Below, piece by piece: positions 43,865-53,045 of a DNA stretch of 64,000 nt (position 1 is the stretch's first letter; each line of letters opens with the position of its first letter). The stretch comes from Pelagimonas sp. (GTDB lineage: Bacteria; Pseudomonadota; Alphaproteobacteria; Rhodobacterales; Rhodobacteraceae): the NCBI GenBank assembly GCA_025210455.1, contig JAOARQ010000013.1, positions 269,466 to 333,465 of the forward strand, read 5' to 3'. The notes beneath the pieces were generated by a model. The model was not told the DNA's origin. It made no database searches and was given only the letters and a program-made list of their open reading frames with translations. Both the position numbers and the translations under genes were made by a program.

Positions 43865-44515
43865 TCAGCTAAGGCCCGCAATAATTGCGCGCAGGGTGGC
43901 CAGCCCGTCGCCCTTTTCGCTGCTGGTCAGCACCAGTTCAGGATAGGCGGCAGGGTGTTTAGCCAGTCGTTCGCGTACCTGTGACAGGATCTTGTCCTTG
44001 TCTTTTTCATTCACCTTATCTGCTTTGGTCAGCACCACCTGAAAGGTGACCGCAGAGCGATCCAGCAGCGTCATGATTTCATCATCTACCGCTTTGATTC
44101 CATGGCGAAAGTCGATCAGCACAAAGGCGCGCCGCAGGCTTACGCGGCCAGCCAGATAGTTTTTCAGCAGAGCCTGCCATTTCGCCACCACCGCGACCGG
44201 GGCGTTTGCAAAGCCATAGCCTGGCAGGTCAACCATGTAGTGATCTGACCCAAGGGTGAAATAGTTAATTTCCTGCGTGCGTCCCGGCGTATTAGAGGCC
44301 CGTGCCAGTCCCTTTCGACCGGTTAGTGCATTGATCAGGCTGGATTTCCCGACATTGGATCGCCCGGCAAAGCAGACCTCGGCACGGCCATCCGGGGGCA
44401 GGCCATCCATGGCCACAACGCCCTTAAGGAAATCCACATCCCCCGCAAAGAGCTTGCGCGCAGCTTCGACATCCGATGGATCAAGATCTTCGACGATGGG
44501 AAAGGGCAGTTGCAT
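43865..44515 (-). CDS. engB: Ribosome biogenesis GTP-binding protein YsxC/EngB
   Basis: 216 aa. G1 is GRSNVGKSSLINAL, the switch region has ASNTPGRTQEINYF, G3 is DLPGYGFA and G4 is LTKADKV. The protein helps late assembly of the large ribosomal subunit. It is joined to the MOSC gene by a TAATG overlap and to yidC through it, the usual order in Rhodobacteraceae. Confidence 0.94.
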   Translation of the reverse strand: MQLPFPIVEDLDPSDVEAARKLFAGDVDFLKGVVAMDGLPPDGRAEVCFAGRSNVGKSSLINALTGRKGLARASNTPGRTQEINYFTLGSDHYMVDLPGYGFANAPVAVVAKWQALLKNYLAGRVSLRRAFVLIDFRHGIKAVDDEIMTLLDRSAVTFQVVLTKADKVNEKDKDKILSQVRERLAKHPAAYPELVLTSSEKGDGLATLRAIIAGLS

Positions 44516-45258
44516 TACAAAAGCTCCACTGTGTCGTTGACGCGGATTGTGCCGGGTTCAACGACTTTGGTTTGTACCGAGAAATCCTGGTGGCCAAAGC
44601 GATCCAGTACAGCCAGAATATTGGCATTGCGCTGCCCTGTTTCCGGATCGTTATGGGTTGCCAGACAGCGTCTGGTAGGCTCAATCACGCGCAAAACAGC
44701 CGAACCGATACGAATGTCCCGGTCGATCCAGTCAAATTCGGCCCATGGCGCGAGCCCCTCAATCCACAGGTTGCCACGCCAGCGATGCACGGAAAGTGGC
44801 GCACCATGCTTTTCTTCGACGGCCCGGTGAGAAGCCCAGTTGCACAGGGTGATGGATGGGAAATCCGCATCGGTAAAGCCACGCTGTTCACCGCGGATCA
44901 CCCGATCTGACTGGGCCCGGCCCTCGGGAAGGAATTGGCCTGCCCATGTGATCAGCTTGTCGCCTTCGCTATCGGGAAAAAATGTCAGATCCTCCAGATC
45001 CGGATGCGAAAGAGTGACCTGCCGCGTCGCCTCATTCAACTCACAGGAGATTGCTGACAGCCCTGGTGCCTTGGCCCCGCGTGAAAACTGGCTGCAGGGC
45101 ACCCATTCAGAACCATCAGCTGACGACGCGTCGTGCGCAACCGCCCAATGCCTGTCAAAAGGCAAGCCCTGACCAATGGTCAGGGCCGCGTCCAGAATGG
45201 CTTCCCAACCATGTGATTTGATCGGGAAGCGCCAGATGTCGGTCAAAATAGCGGTCAT
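44515..45258 (-). CDS. MOSC-domain protein
   Basis: 247 aa. The MOSC N-terminal beta-barrel part (IWRFPIKSHGWEAILDAAL, GLPFDRHWAVAH) and the C-terminal MOSC domain with the conserved cysteine region (EPTRRCLATHNDPETGQRN) are clear. MOSC proteins handle sulfur for molybdenum cofactor or reduce N-hydroxylated compounds. It overlaps yidC by 4 bp and engB by one base. Confidence 0.9.
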   Translation of the reverse strand: MTAILTDIWRFPIKSHGWEAILDAALTIGQGLPFDRHWAVAHDASSADGSEWVPCSQFSRGAKAPGLSAISCELNEATRQVTLSHPDLEDLTFFPDSEGDKLITWAGQFLPEGRAQSDRVIRGEQRGFTDADFPSITLCNWASHRAVEEKHGAPLSVHRWRGNLWIEGLAPWAEFDWIDRDIRIGSAVLRVIEPTRRCLATHNDPETGQRNANILAVLDRFGHQDFSVQTKVVEPGTIRVNDTVELL

Positions 45259-47129
45259 TTGCCCTCTGACTTATCAGCTTTCTTAAAGCTGGATTTGATA
45301 TTGCCTAGAATGTCAGGCGTATATCCTTGGCTGCGCATAATCGCGTATTGCTGAGTAAAGGTGATCACGTTGTTGGTGATCCAGTAAACAACCAGACCCG
45401 ATGCAAAGCCGCCCAGCATGAACATGAACACCCATGGCATCCAGGCAAAGATCATTTGCTGGGTCGGATCGGTGGGTGCCGGATTCAGCTTTTGCTGCAA
45501 CCACATAGATACACCCAGGAACAGCGGCAGCACACCGATAAAGACCATGGCCAACAGGCTGCCCGGTTCGGGTGCGGCCCATGGGAACGCACCGAACAGG
45601 TTAAAGATCGAGGTCGGATCTGGTGTGGACAGGTCTTTGAACGGGCCAAGCCATGCGGCGTGGCGCAGTTCCAGCGTCACAAAGATCACCTTATAAAGCG
45701 AGAAGAAGATCGGGATCTGGATCAGAATAGGCAAACAGCCCGCAGCCGGATTTACCTTTTCCTTCTTGTAAAGCGCCATCATCTCTTTCTGGAGCTTCTC
45801 GCGATCCTCACCAGCGCGTTCTTTGATCTTCTCCATCTCAGGCTGAAGTTCTTTCATCTTTGCCATGGAGACATAGGATTTGAACGCCAGCGGCAGCACG
45901 GCAGCCTTGATGATCACAGTCAGCGCGATGATCGCCCAGCCCATATTGCCAATAGTTGCGTTCAGCCAATGCAGGATCGCGAAGATCGGCTTGGTGAAGT
46001 AGAAGAACCAGCCCCAATCGATCGAATCTTGAAAACGGTCAATCTGCGGACGATCAGCATCCACCTTGGCACCAAAAATGCGGCCCCAGAACCAGGGATC
46101 ATTCTGGTAATAGTTAATCGCTTCCCATTCTTTGGCACCAGCGAACAAACGGGTTGTCACCTCGACAGTGTTGCCAGGGGCAATTTGCTCAGCCGGTTGA
46201 ACGGCTTCAGCCTGATAGATGGCATTTGTCGGGTTGTACTTCACAACAGATTTGAATGGCGTGCCAGCCTCAGGCACCAGTGTCGTCATCCAATAGTGAT
46301 CGGTGAAACCAACCCAGCCGTTTTCTTCCACGCGTGAAACGGTTGCTGGGGCTCGCTCACCTGCGGCAATGTCCATGTCGGGCATATCGTCATATGACAC
46401 CATTTCAAGGATGCCATCCGACATTTGCAACGCGCCTTCATGCAGGATGAAGAAGTTTTTCAGATCTTTTGGTTCACCGTGGCGCGCAAGAATACCATAA
46501 GGCGCAGCCGAGAGTGTTTTGTCTGTCGGGTTTTCAACCGATTGCGTGACGGTGAACATGTAGTTTTCGTCGACAGAGATCGTGCGGCGGAAGATCAGGC
46601 CTGACGGGCTATCCCAACGCAGTGTGACTGGTGAATTTTCGGTCAACTCACCACCGTTTTCAACCCGCCAACTGGTGCTTGAACCGGGTACATCTTCGAC
46701 GGTCAGCCCTTGAACCGGAACCCAGCCATAAAGCGCATAGTAAGGGTTTTCGCCGCCAACCTTGTCAAGGAACTGAACGATTTCAGCCTCGGGGTCTTGT
46801 GAAACGCGGTAATCCTTCAGGCGAAGATCGTCTATCCGGCCACCCGTCAAAGAAATGGAGCCTTCAAGGCGCGCGGTATCAAGCGCAATCCGGGGGGCGT
46901 TTTCCGCCTCAGCTGTCGGGGCTGTGGTTGCGGCAGCTGGCTCGCTTCCATCGGCCGCGGCCACTGGCGCTGAGGCCACATTCGTCGCAACCCCATCTAC
47001 CGTCTCAGCCGCGGGCACCGGAGTGTCCAAAGCCGTCTGTTCTGGCGGGGGGAACAGAACGAACCAAACCAGGATCACGACAAAGCTCAACGCTGTTGCG
47101 AGAAGCAGATTCTTATTTTGATCGTCCAT
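45255..47129 (-). CDS. yidC: Membrane protein insertase YidC
   Basis: 624 aa from the ATG at 47129 (MDDQNKNLLLATALSFVVIL). It has an N-terminal membrane segment, a low-complexity Ala/Thr-rich linker, the large periplasmic beta-sandwich (about 80-350), and five C-terminal membrane segments with the conserved FYFTKPIFAILHWLNATIGN and NPAAGCLPILIQIPIFFSLY. YidC inserts and folds inner-membrane proteins with or without Sec. Part of the cluster rpmH to engB, with two genes (EAL protein and ttcA) between it and yidD. Confidence 0.95.
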   Translation of the reverse strand: MDDQNKNLLLATALSFVVILVWFVLFPPPEQTALDTPVPAAETVDGVATNVASAPVAAADGSEPAAATTAPTAEAENAPRIALDTARLEGSISLTGGRIDDLRLKDYRVSQDPEAEIVQFLDKVGGENPYYALYGWVPVQGLTVEDVPGSSTSWRVENGGELTENSPVTLRWDSPSGLIFRRTISVDENYMFTVTQSVENPTDKTLSAAPYGILARHGEPKDLKNFFILHEGALQMSDGILEMVSYDDMPDMDIAAGERAPATVSRVEENGWVGFTDHYWMTTLVPEAGTPFKSVVKYNPTNAIYQAEAVQPAEQIAPGNTVEVTTRLFAGAKEWEAINYYQNDPWFWGRIFGAKVDADRPQIDRFQDSIDWGWFFYFTKPIFAILHWLNATIGNMGWAIIALTVIIKAAVLPLAFKSYVSMAKMKELQPEMEKIKERAGEDREKLQKEMMALYKKEKVNPAAGCLPILIQIPIFFSLYKVIFVTLELRHAAWLGPFKDLSTPDPTSIFNLFGAFPWAAPEPGSLLAMVFIGVLPLFLGVSMWLQQKLNPAPTDPTQQMIFAWMPWVFMFMLGGFASGLVVYWITNNVITFTQQYAIMRSQGYTPDILGNIKSSFKKADKSEGK

Positions 47130-47282
47130 GGAGACAGCCACCGTTTCCTTCGAAAGTCACCGCAGGGTTCAAGCGCCCCAGACCGCAAAGGTCAAGTGCT
47201 TTCGCAAGATACACGCTGCTTTGCGTCACATCGCCGTCATATTTTATGGGTCGAAAGGGCGAATTGCAAAGGTTGGGCTGCA

Positions 47283-48827
47283 CTATCCAGAGCGCCTGCT
47301 CAGGTTTTGCGCCTCCGAAATGCGCTCTGCATGCTCCTTGGCCCATGTCACCAATTGATCCGGGGGCATTGGGCGTGCAATCCCGAAACCCTGTACATGA
47401 TCACACCCGAGTTGCCCCAGCAGAGCATGTTCGCCAACGCTTTCTACCCCTTCCGCCAGCGTTGCAAGATCCAGACGGTCGGCCATCCCAAGCACTGCGG
47501 CCAACATACGATGTTGGTCTTCATCGCGATCAATGCGCGTCACAAAACTACGATCAATTTTCAACCGATGAACGCGGAACCGGCGCAACGCTGTGATTGA
47601 CGCGTGTCCAGTGCCGAAGTCATCTAAATCTATGTGGCAACCCATTTCGCCCAGAGCGACAATATTCCGGGAAACGATCCCTTCGGGAGAGCCGGCGATA
47701 ACGGTTTCAAGAACTTCAATCCCAAGTCTTTGGGGGGTAAGGCCAAACCGATCCAATTCCCATTGTATCCGTTCTACAAGTCTTGGATCACGTAACTCGG
47801 TATCCGAGAAATTTACACTTACACGCGGGACATTGAGGCCGACCTGATCCCAACTGCGCAGTGCTGTTAGAGAATGTTGCAGTATAACTTCGCTCAACCG
47901 CTCCATCTTGCCAGTTTCTTCCAAGATTCTAAGGAACTGAGCGGGCGGAATAATCCCACGTTCAGGGTGGATCCAGCGCGCAAGCGCCTCGACACCGCTG
48001 ATTTCACCAGTTGAGGTGCATATCTGTGGCTGGAACCAAGGTTGTATCTGACCACCGCTTAATGCTTGATCTACTTCGTTTTTTAAGCTGTTTTTTTCTT
48101 TTTGAGCAGCACGCATGTTTTCAGACCATGCCCGGATGGACGAAGGCCCGTTTCCTAGAGCCTCGTCCAGGGCCACCAAAGCAGCCTCGACCAGATGCTT
48201 GCCGCGAGCGCCTGAAACCATTCTGCTGCTGCTGCAAAAGCCAATGGTCGCACTGACATGACGCAGAGCGTCGTCGACATGGACTGGCTCTTCAATGGAT
48301 GCTTGCAACCGGCTTGCCAACTGAAGCAAAGATTCGAGATCAAGCCGCACAGAAGGGCCTAAGACAATCAAAAATCGACTATCGCCCGTACGTACAACAG
48401 TGTCGTCTTTCCGTAATGCGCCACGCATACGCCTTAGCAGTGATTCTTGAACGACCAAAAAGGTCTCATTGCCAGAAGCCTGAGAAATCTCTTCATCGCC
48501 AGCAAGATCAACAACCATACATGCGGTGGACATGTTGGTTGCGCGGGCCTTTTCCAAAGTGGCATCCATCAGTTTTTCGGCTTTGGGTAAGGTCACAAGA
48601 TCCAGGGCGGGGCCGCTACCTTCGCCCCCGGGTGTGCTGGTGGATCCTCCTGCGACAAGGAAGAGCAACGGTAAACCCAGGGCCGAGGCGATCAACAGCG
48701 GTTCGCCACCCAGCCAGAAAGCGGCCAAGACAATTGCGGGAAGAAAGGCCAAAGCCTGCGGGCCAAAGCAAACCCGGCGCAAGAACACCTTAAAATCGCC
48801 GAATCGCTGAACAATGGCCGTTTTCAT
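47283..48827 (-). CDS. Cyclic-di-GMP phosphodiesterase (degenerate GGDEF plus EAL domain)
   Basis: 514 aa. Two N-terminal hydrophobic segments (about 25-60) are followed by a GGDEF-like domain (about 85-240), where the signature position reads TGDSRF and so is unlikely to make cyclic-di-GMP. A C-terminal EAL domain (about 255-505) has SGVEALARW, EVLET, the DDFGTGHAS motif and KIDRSFV, and looks catalytically complete. It probably lowers cyclic-di-GMP. It lies between ttcA and yidC on the same strand. Confidence 0.88.
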   Translation of the reverse strand: MKTAIVQRFGDFKVFLRRVCFGPQALAFLPAIVLAAFWLGGEPLLIASALGLPLLFLVAGGSTSTPGGEGSGPALDLVTLPKAEKLMDATLEKARATNMSTACMVVDLAGDEEISQASGNETFLVVQESLLRRMRGALRKDDTVVRTGDSRFLIVLGPSVRLDLESLLQLASRLQASIEEPVHVDDALRHVSATIGFCSSSRMVSGARGKHLVEAALVALDEALGNGPSSIRAWSENMRAAQKEKNSLKNEVDQALSGGQIQPWFQPQICTSTGEISGVEALARWIHPERGIIPPAQFLRILEETGKMERLSEVILQHSLTALRSWDQVGLNVPRVSVNFSDTELRDPRLVERIQWELDRFGLTPQRLGIEVLETVIAGSPEGIVSRNIVALGEMGCHIDLDDFGTGHASITALRRFRVHRLKIDRSFVTRIDRDEDQHRMLAAVLGMADRLDLATLAEGVESVGEHALLGQLGCDHVQGFGIARPMPPDQLVTWAKEHAERISEAQNLSRRSG

Positions 48828-48914
48828 TACTCGCCCTTTCCCAAAACATAGCTGGGAAAGTAGAGCACAGTGGTAACTCGGATCTTAACGAAGCAGCCAT
48901 TTTTGTGGCAACTT

Positions 48915-49748
48915 TTAGCCCAAGCCGCCCCGCATGAGCCCCGCAAAGTCAAATAGCTTAGGGTCCAGCATGTGAGAAGGGCGAATGTTCATCAAAGACT
49001 TGAACATAACATTACGACGCCCCGGACTGTTTTTTTCCCAGGTATCAAGGATTTGCTTGACCTGCATCCGCTGTAGCCCGTCTTGCGATCCGCAAAGATC
49101 ACAGGGGATGATTGGGTAATCCATCGCTTTAGCAAAACGTTCGCAATCTACCTCGGCCACATGTGCTAATGGGCGGTAAACAAAAAGGTCCCCTTCTTCA
49201 TTCACCAGTTTAGGTGGCATCGTCGCCAGGCGTCCGCCGTGAAACAGATTCATAAAGAAAGTCTCGAGAATATCATCGCGGTGATGGCCAAGAACCACGG
49301 CTGAACACCCCTCTTCGCGCGCAATTCTGTACAGGTTTCCGCGCCGCAACCGTGAACACAGCGCGCAATAGGTGCGCCCTTCCGGCACCTTATCCGTCAC
49401 GATGGAATAGGTGTCTTGGTATTCCACCCGATGAGGCAGCTGCATTTTTTCGAGAAACTCAGGCAGAACCGTCGAAGGAAAGCCGGGCTGCCCTTGATCC
49501 AGATTGCAAGCCAGCAACTGAACGGGCAGCAGGCCACGCCATTGCAGTTCATGCAATACCGCAAGCATGGTATAGCTGTCTTTGCCGCCCGACAGGCAAA
49601 CCAGCCATTTCGCACCCTCTTCGATCATCCCATATTGATCAATCGCTTCACGCACATTTTTGACAATGCGCTTGCGCAGCTTCTTGAACTCGGTGGTTTT
49701 GGGCGCCCCCTGAAACAGCGGGTGGATATCGTCGGTGTTGTCGTACAT
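48915..49748 (-). CDS. ttcA: tRNA 2-thiocytidine(32) synthetase TtcA
   Basis: 277 aa. The PP-loop [10 protein letters not shown] and the two CxxC pairs ([10 protein letters not shown] and CDLCGSQ), which hold an iron-sulfur cluster, are present, with the [16 protein letters not shown] segment between. TtcA thiolates cytidine 32 of certain tRNAs, including arginine tRNAs such as the one further on in this window. It is followed by yidD upstream in the same strand. Confidence 0.93.
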   Translation of the reverse strand: MYDNTDDIHPLFQGAPKTTEFKKLRKRIVKNVREAIDQYGMIEEGAKWLVCLSGGKDSYTMLAVLHELQWRGLLPVQLLACNLDQGQPGFPSTVLPEFLEKMQLPHRVEYQDTYSIVTDKVPEGRTYCALCSRLRRGNLYRIAREEGCSAVVLGHHRDDILETFFMNLFHGGRLATMPPKLVNEEGDLFVYRPLAHVAEVDCERFAKAMDYPIIPCDLCGSQDGLQRMQVKQILDTWEKNSPGRRNVMFKSLMNIRPSHMLDPKLFDFAGLMRGGLG

Positions 49749-49815
49749 TGGCCTGCCTCAGGTCTGCGAACAGAGCGGGTGGTGTAAGCGATGACGCCCA
49801 AAGGGCGGAAAAGCG

Positions 49816-50037
49816 TTAGTCCGGGACGTTGTCGATGCCAGAGCCACCCCAGGGGTGGCAACGGCCAATACGGCGTATGGTCAGCCATGTTCCTTTGATA
49901 GCCCCGTGTTTTTCCAGCGCTTCAAGAGAATAAGCGGAACATGTTGGATGATAGCGGCATCCATGACCAACCCAGGGTGACAGCAAAAGGCGATAGGCAC
50001 GCACAGGCAAGGCAACAACATGTGCAAGAGGTGTCAT
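49816..50037 (-). CDS. yidD: Membrane protein insertion efficiency factor YidD
   Basis: 73 aa. It shows [20 protein letters not shown] and [15 protein letters not shown], the family's cysteine-containing core, and [16 protein letters not shown] at the end. It starts in a 4-bp overlap with the rnpA stop. The membrane-anchored protein helps YidC-dependent insertion. Confidence 0.95.
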   Translation of the reverse strand: MTPLAHVVALPVRAYRLLLSPWVGHGCRYHPTCSAYSLEALEKHGAIKGTWLTIRRIGRCHPWGGSGIDNVPD

Positions 50038-50426
50038 GCGGATTTCCCGTGTGCTTTGGCCAATCCACGCCGCAGATCAAGGCGCAGCTTCTCAAATTCA
50101 CGTCCAGAGGTCTGTTCGGCCCGCCCGATCAGGACATAGTCAAACCCATCCTGCCCGAGGCTGGGCAATTCAAGCCGGGCAATTTCCCGCAGACGTCTTT
50201 TGGCGTGATTGCGGGCTACGGCATTGCCGACCTTCTTAGAGCAGGTAAACCCAACGCGAATGCCCTGAGCTTCGCCCGCGCTGCGTTTGCGCACCTGAAG
50301 CATAAAACTGCCGCAGGGTATACGTTTCGCCCGCGCTGCTTTTAGAAAGTCAGCCCGTTTCTGCAACACGCTCATATGGAAAAGAGCCGCCTCAGGGCAA
50401 TCCCGGGCGGCTTTTTCACATGACAT
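50034..50426 (-). CDS. rnpA: Ribonuclease P protein component
   Basis: 130 aa from the ATG at 50426, chosen because GGGG lies just upstream; the ATG at 50375 (113 aa) is an alternative without a clear ribosome-binding site. The RNA-binding core reads [20 protein letters not shown] then [13 protein letters not shown]. RnpA supports the RNase P RNA in trimming the 5' end of tRNAs. The same frame is open upstream through all of rpmH. A terminator-like hairpin covers its first codons. Confidence 0.92.
   Translation of the reverse strand: MSCEKAARDCPEAALFHMSVLQKRADFLKAARAKRIPCGSFMLQVRKRSAGEAQGIRVGFTCSKKVGNAVARNHAKRRLREIARLELPSLGQDGFDYVLIGRAEQTSGREFEKLRLDLRRGLAKAHGKSA
50385..50412 (-). terminator. 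Hairpin between rpmH and the rnpA core
   Basis: AGCCGCC (50385-50391 on plus) pairs with GGCGGCT (50406-50412) around a 14-base loop, followed by CTTTTCC when read in the minus direction. It would lower transcription into rnpA relative to rpmH, which is needed in larger amounts. Confidence 0.5.
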
Positions 50427-50458
50427 ATCGTGCCCCGCCATAAGCGAAGCCACGTGTC

Positions 50459-50593
50459 TTATGCGCTCAGCTTCTTGCGACCGCGTGCGCGGCGTGCATT
50501 CAGAATCTGACGGCCTGCTTTGGTGGCCATGCGCGAACGGAAACCATGGCGGCGCTTGCGGACCAGGTTCGACGGTTGATAAGTGCGTTTCAT
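50459..50593 (-). CDS. rpmH: 50S ribosomal protein L34
   Basis: 44 aa, starting [20 protein letters not shown] and ending in an Arg/Lys-rich tail ([18 protein letters not shown]). Length and sequence are standard. It is the first gene of the minus-strand cluster rpmH-rnpA-yidD. Confidence 0.97.
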   Translation of the reverse strand: MKRTYQPSNLVRKRRHGFRSRMATKAGRQILNARRARGRKKLSA

Positions 50594-50870
50594 CGCGGCT
50601 ACTCCGGTTCGGTGGCCGCGGCAATCAGGTGAATCGCACAGCCAGAGGTATTCGAAGCCCGTCCTATAGGACCGACTCATTTGCATGTCAAACGGGGAAT
50701 CTACTTTGGTTGCAACATTTACCACTCTGGTAAGGGTTCAAATGTTACATCCTGCCCCGAATTGCCTCTTTCTTTCACAGAAACGCCTGCAATGATCAAG
50801 CACCTGTGAGGTGGGTGGCCCTTTTCTTTGCCCGGTCGCATGTTGGTCTCATCAACAGCAAGGCCAGAAA
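50594..50870. other. Intergenic region upstream of rpmH and the TVP38 gene
   Basis: About 275 bp between divergent starts. It must hold the rpmH promoter, but I do not see clear hexamers, DnaA-box clusters or an RNA gene here. Confidence 0.3.
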
Positions 50871-51608
50871 ATGAGTGATATGACACAGACCCCCAGCTCC
50901 GTTTCGCCCATCCGGCGTATGTTACCTTTGATTGCGATCGTGATCGTCGCCATTGCAGGTGGCTATTTCCTCAAGGATTATCTCAGCTTTGAGGCGCTGC
51001 GCGACAATCGTCAGGCGCTGCTGGAGTTTCGGGATGCCAACTACCTGCTGACGCTGAGCATTTTCATGGTGTCCTACATCATCATCGTGGCGTTTTCACT
51101 GCCTGGCGCGACGGCGGCCACGCTGACTGGGGGCTTTCTTTTCGCCACCTTCCCGGGTGCGATATATAATGTCACCGCAGCAACAGTTGGCGCCACCGCG
51201 ATCTTTCTGGCTGTGCGCTGGGGGCTGGGGGCGCAGCTTGGGGCCAAGCTGGAAAACAGCCAGGGGCTGATGAAAAAGATCAAAGAGGGCATTGATGACA
51301 ATCAATGGTCCATGCTGTTCCTGATCCGCCTTGTGCCGGTTGTGCCGTTCCTTGTGGCGAATCTCGCCCCGGCGTTCCTGGGTGTGCCGCTGCGCCGCTA
51401 TATGATTTCGACCTTTCTGGGCATTATTCCGGGTGGCGTCGTCTTTACTTCGGTGGGTGCAGGTCTTGGAGAAGTCTTCGCCCGGGGTGAAACACCAGAT
51501 CTGGGTATTATCTTTGAACCCCATATTCTTGGGCCAATTGTCGGGCTGATCGCTCTGTCGCTGCTGCCCATCCTCATCAAAGCCATTCGCGGCAAAGAAG
51601 GGTTGTAA
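50871..51608 (+). CDS. TVP38/TMEM64-family membrane protein
   Basis: 245 aa from the ATG at 50871. It has five to six membrane segments and the VTT-domain signature: FSLPGATAATLTGGFLFATF, then the FLIRLVPVVPFLVANLAPAF segment and STFLGIIPGGVVFTSVGAGL. Function in bacteria is unclear; relatives are lipid scramblases or are linked to metal or selenite handling. It lies 3 bp before the flavoprotein gene, a pairing often seen for this family. Confidence 0.88.
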   Translation: MSDMTQTPSSVSPIRRMLPLIAIVIVAIAGGYFLKDYLSFEALRDNRQALLEFRDANYLLTLSIFMVSYIIIVAFSLPGATAATLTGGFLFATFPGAIYNVTAATVGATAIFLAVRWGLGAQLGAKLENSQGLMKKIKEGIDDNQWSMLFLIRLVPVVPFLVANLAPAFLGVPLRRYMISTFLGIIPGGVVFTSVGAGLGEVFARGETPDLGIIFEPHILGPIVGLIALSLLPILIKAIRGKEGL

Positions 51609-51611
51609 TCC

Positions 51612-53030
51612 ATGCAACAGTTGAAATGTGATCTTCTGATTATTGGTGCCGGGTCTGGTGGTCTGTCGACGGCTGCGGGGGCTGCGCAGATGGGGGCTGA
51701 TGTGATCTTGCTGGAAGGTCACAAGATGGGCGGCGATTGTCTGAACTATGGTTGTGTTCCATCGAAGGCGCTGATTGCTTCGGCAAAATCCGCTTATAGC
51801 ATGTCCCATGCCGCACCTTTGGGCGTGGCCAATCATATGGCTCAGGGCGATTACGCCGCCGCCAAAGACCATGTTGCCGATGTCATCGCGCAGATCGAAC
51901 CCGTCGACAGTCAGGAACGTTTTGAAGGCTTTGGTGTGCGTGTCATTCGCGAATATGGCCGCTTCATCTCTGAAACCGAAGTCGAAGCCGGTGAATTCCG
52001 CATCAAAGCACGCCGCATTGTCATCTCTACCGGGTCGTCACCGTTTGTGCCTCCAATCCCCGGCCTGTCGGATGTGCCCTACATCACCAATGAAACCCTG
52101 TGGGAATTGCGTGAACAGCCCAAGCACCTGCTGATCATCGGGGGTGGCCCAATCGGTTTGGAAATGGCTCAGGCGCATCGCCGCCTTGGGTCAGAGGTCA
52201 CAGTCATCGAAGGAGCAAAAGCGTTGGGGAAAGACGACCCCGAGATGGCCGCGATCGTTCTGGAAAGCCTGCGCGAAGAAGGGATCGACATCGTCGAAGA
52301 GGCCTTTGCCAAAGAGGTGCGCGGCGAAGCCGGCGCGATTGAGCTGGAAACACAGGACGGGCGTGTTTTTAAAGGCACCGATCTGCTTGTCGCAGCCGGG
52401 CGCAAAGCCAATATCGACAATTTGAACCTGCAGGCAGCTGGTATTGAAACCACCCGCACAGGTATCAAGGTGGATGATAGCCTGAAAACCACAAACAAAC
52501 GTGTTTACGCGATTGGCGACGCTGCAGGCGGGCTGCAGTTTACCCATGTGGCGGGCTATCACGCTGGTATCATCATCCGGTCGGCACTGTTTGGCCTGCC
52601 TGCCAAGGCCAAAACCAATCACATCCCATGGGCCACATACACACAGCCCGAATTGTCGCAAATCGGCCTGACCGAAGCACAGGCGCGTGAAGCCCATGGT
52701 GATGCTCTTGAGGTGGCGCGCTTTGACTTTCACCACAATGACCGCCTGATCAGCGAACGCAAAACCCGTGGTCTGATCAAAGTGATGGTGGTCAAGGGGC
52801 GGCCGGTTGGCGTGTCTATCGCCGGGCACCAAGCGGGTGAGTTGATCAACCTTTGGTCACTCGTGATCGCCAATGGGTTGAAAATGAGCGCGGTATCCGC
52901 AATGGTTTCCCCCTATCCGACCGTAGGGGAAATCAACAAACGTGCAGCGGGTGCATACTTTTCCCCCCGGTTGTTTGAAAACGATACGGTTAAAAAGGTC
53001 GTGCGTTTTGTCCAGCGCTGGCTACCCTGA
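51612..53030 (+). CDS. MerA-like pyridine nucleotide-disulfide oxidoreductase
   Basis: 472 aa. The FAD motif is IIGAGSGGLSTAAGAAQMGA, the redox-active pair is Cys43/Cys48 (GGDCLNYGCVPSKA), the NAD-binding motif is IIGGGPIGLEMAQAHRRLG and the second FAD motif is YAIGDAAGG. The C-terminal dimerisation domain lacks the usual active-site His of lipoamide dehydrogenase and glutathione reductase: the region reads VSPYPTVGEINKRAAG. This is typical of the mercuric-reductase-like subgroup of unknown substrate. It is co-transcribed with the TVP38 gene and the kinase. Confidence 0.87.
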   Translation: MQQLKCDLLIIGAGSGGLSTAAGAAQMGADVILLEGHKMGGDCLNYGCVPSKALIASAKSAYSMSHAAPLGVANHMAQGDYAAAKDHVADVIAQIEPVDSQERFEGFGVRVIREYGRFISETEVEAGEFRIKARRIVISTGSSPFVPPIPGLSDVPYITNETLWELREQPKHLLIIGGGPIGLEMAQAHRRLGSEVTVIEGAKALGKDDPEMAAIVLESLREEGIDIVEEAFAKEVRGEAGAIELETQDGRVFKGTDLLVAAGRKANIDNLNLQAAGIETTRTGIKVDDSLKTTNKRVYAIGDAAGGLQFTHVAGYHAGIIIRSALFGLPAKAKTNHIPWATYTQPELSQIGLTEAQAREAHGDALEVARFDFHHNDRLISERKTRGLIKVMVVKGRPVGVSIAGHQAGELINLWSLVIANGLKMSAVSAMVSPYPTVGEINKRAAGAYFSPRLFENDTVKKVVRFVQRWLP

Positions 53031-53045
53031 AACTGACGGGGACTT

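Noticed and set aside
50594..50870. Replication origin next to rpmH
   Set aside because: No DnaA-box cluster, A/T-rich unwinding region, dnaA or dnaN is seen.
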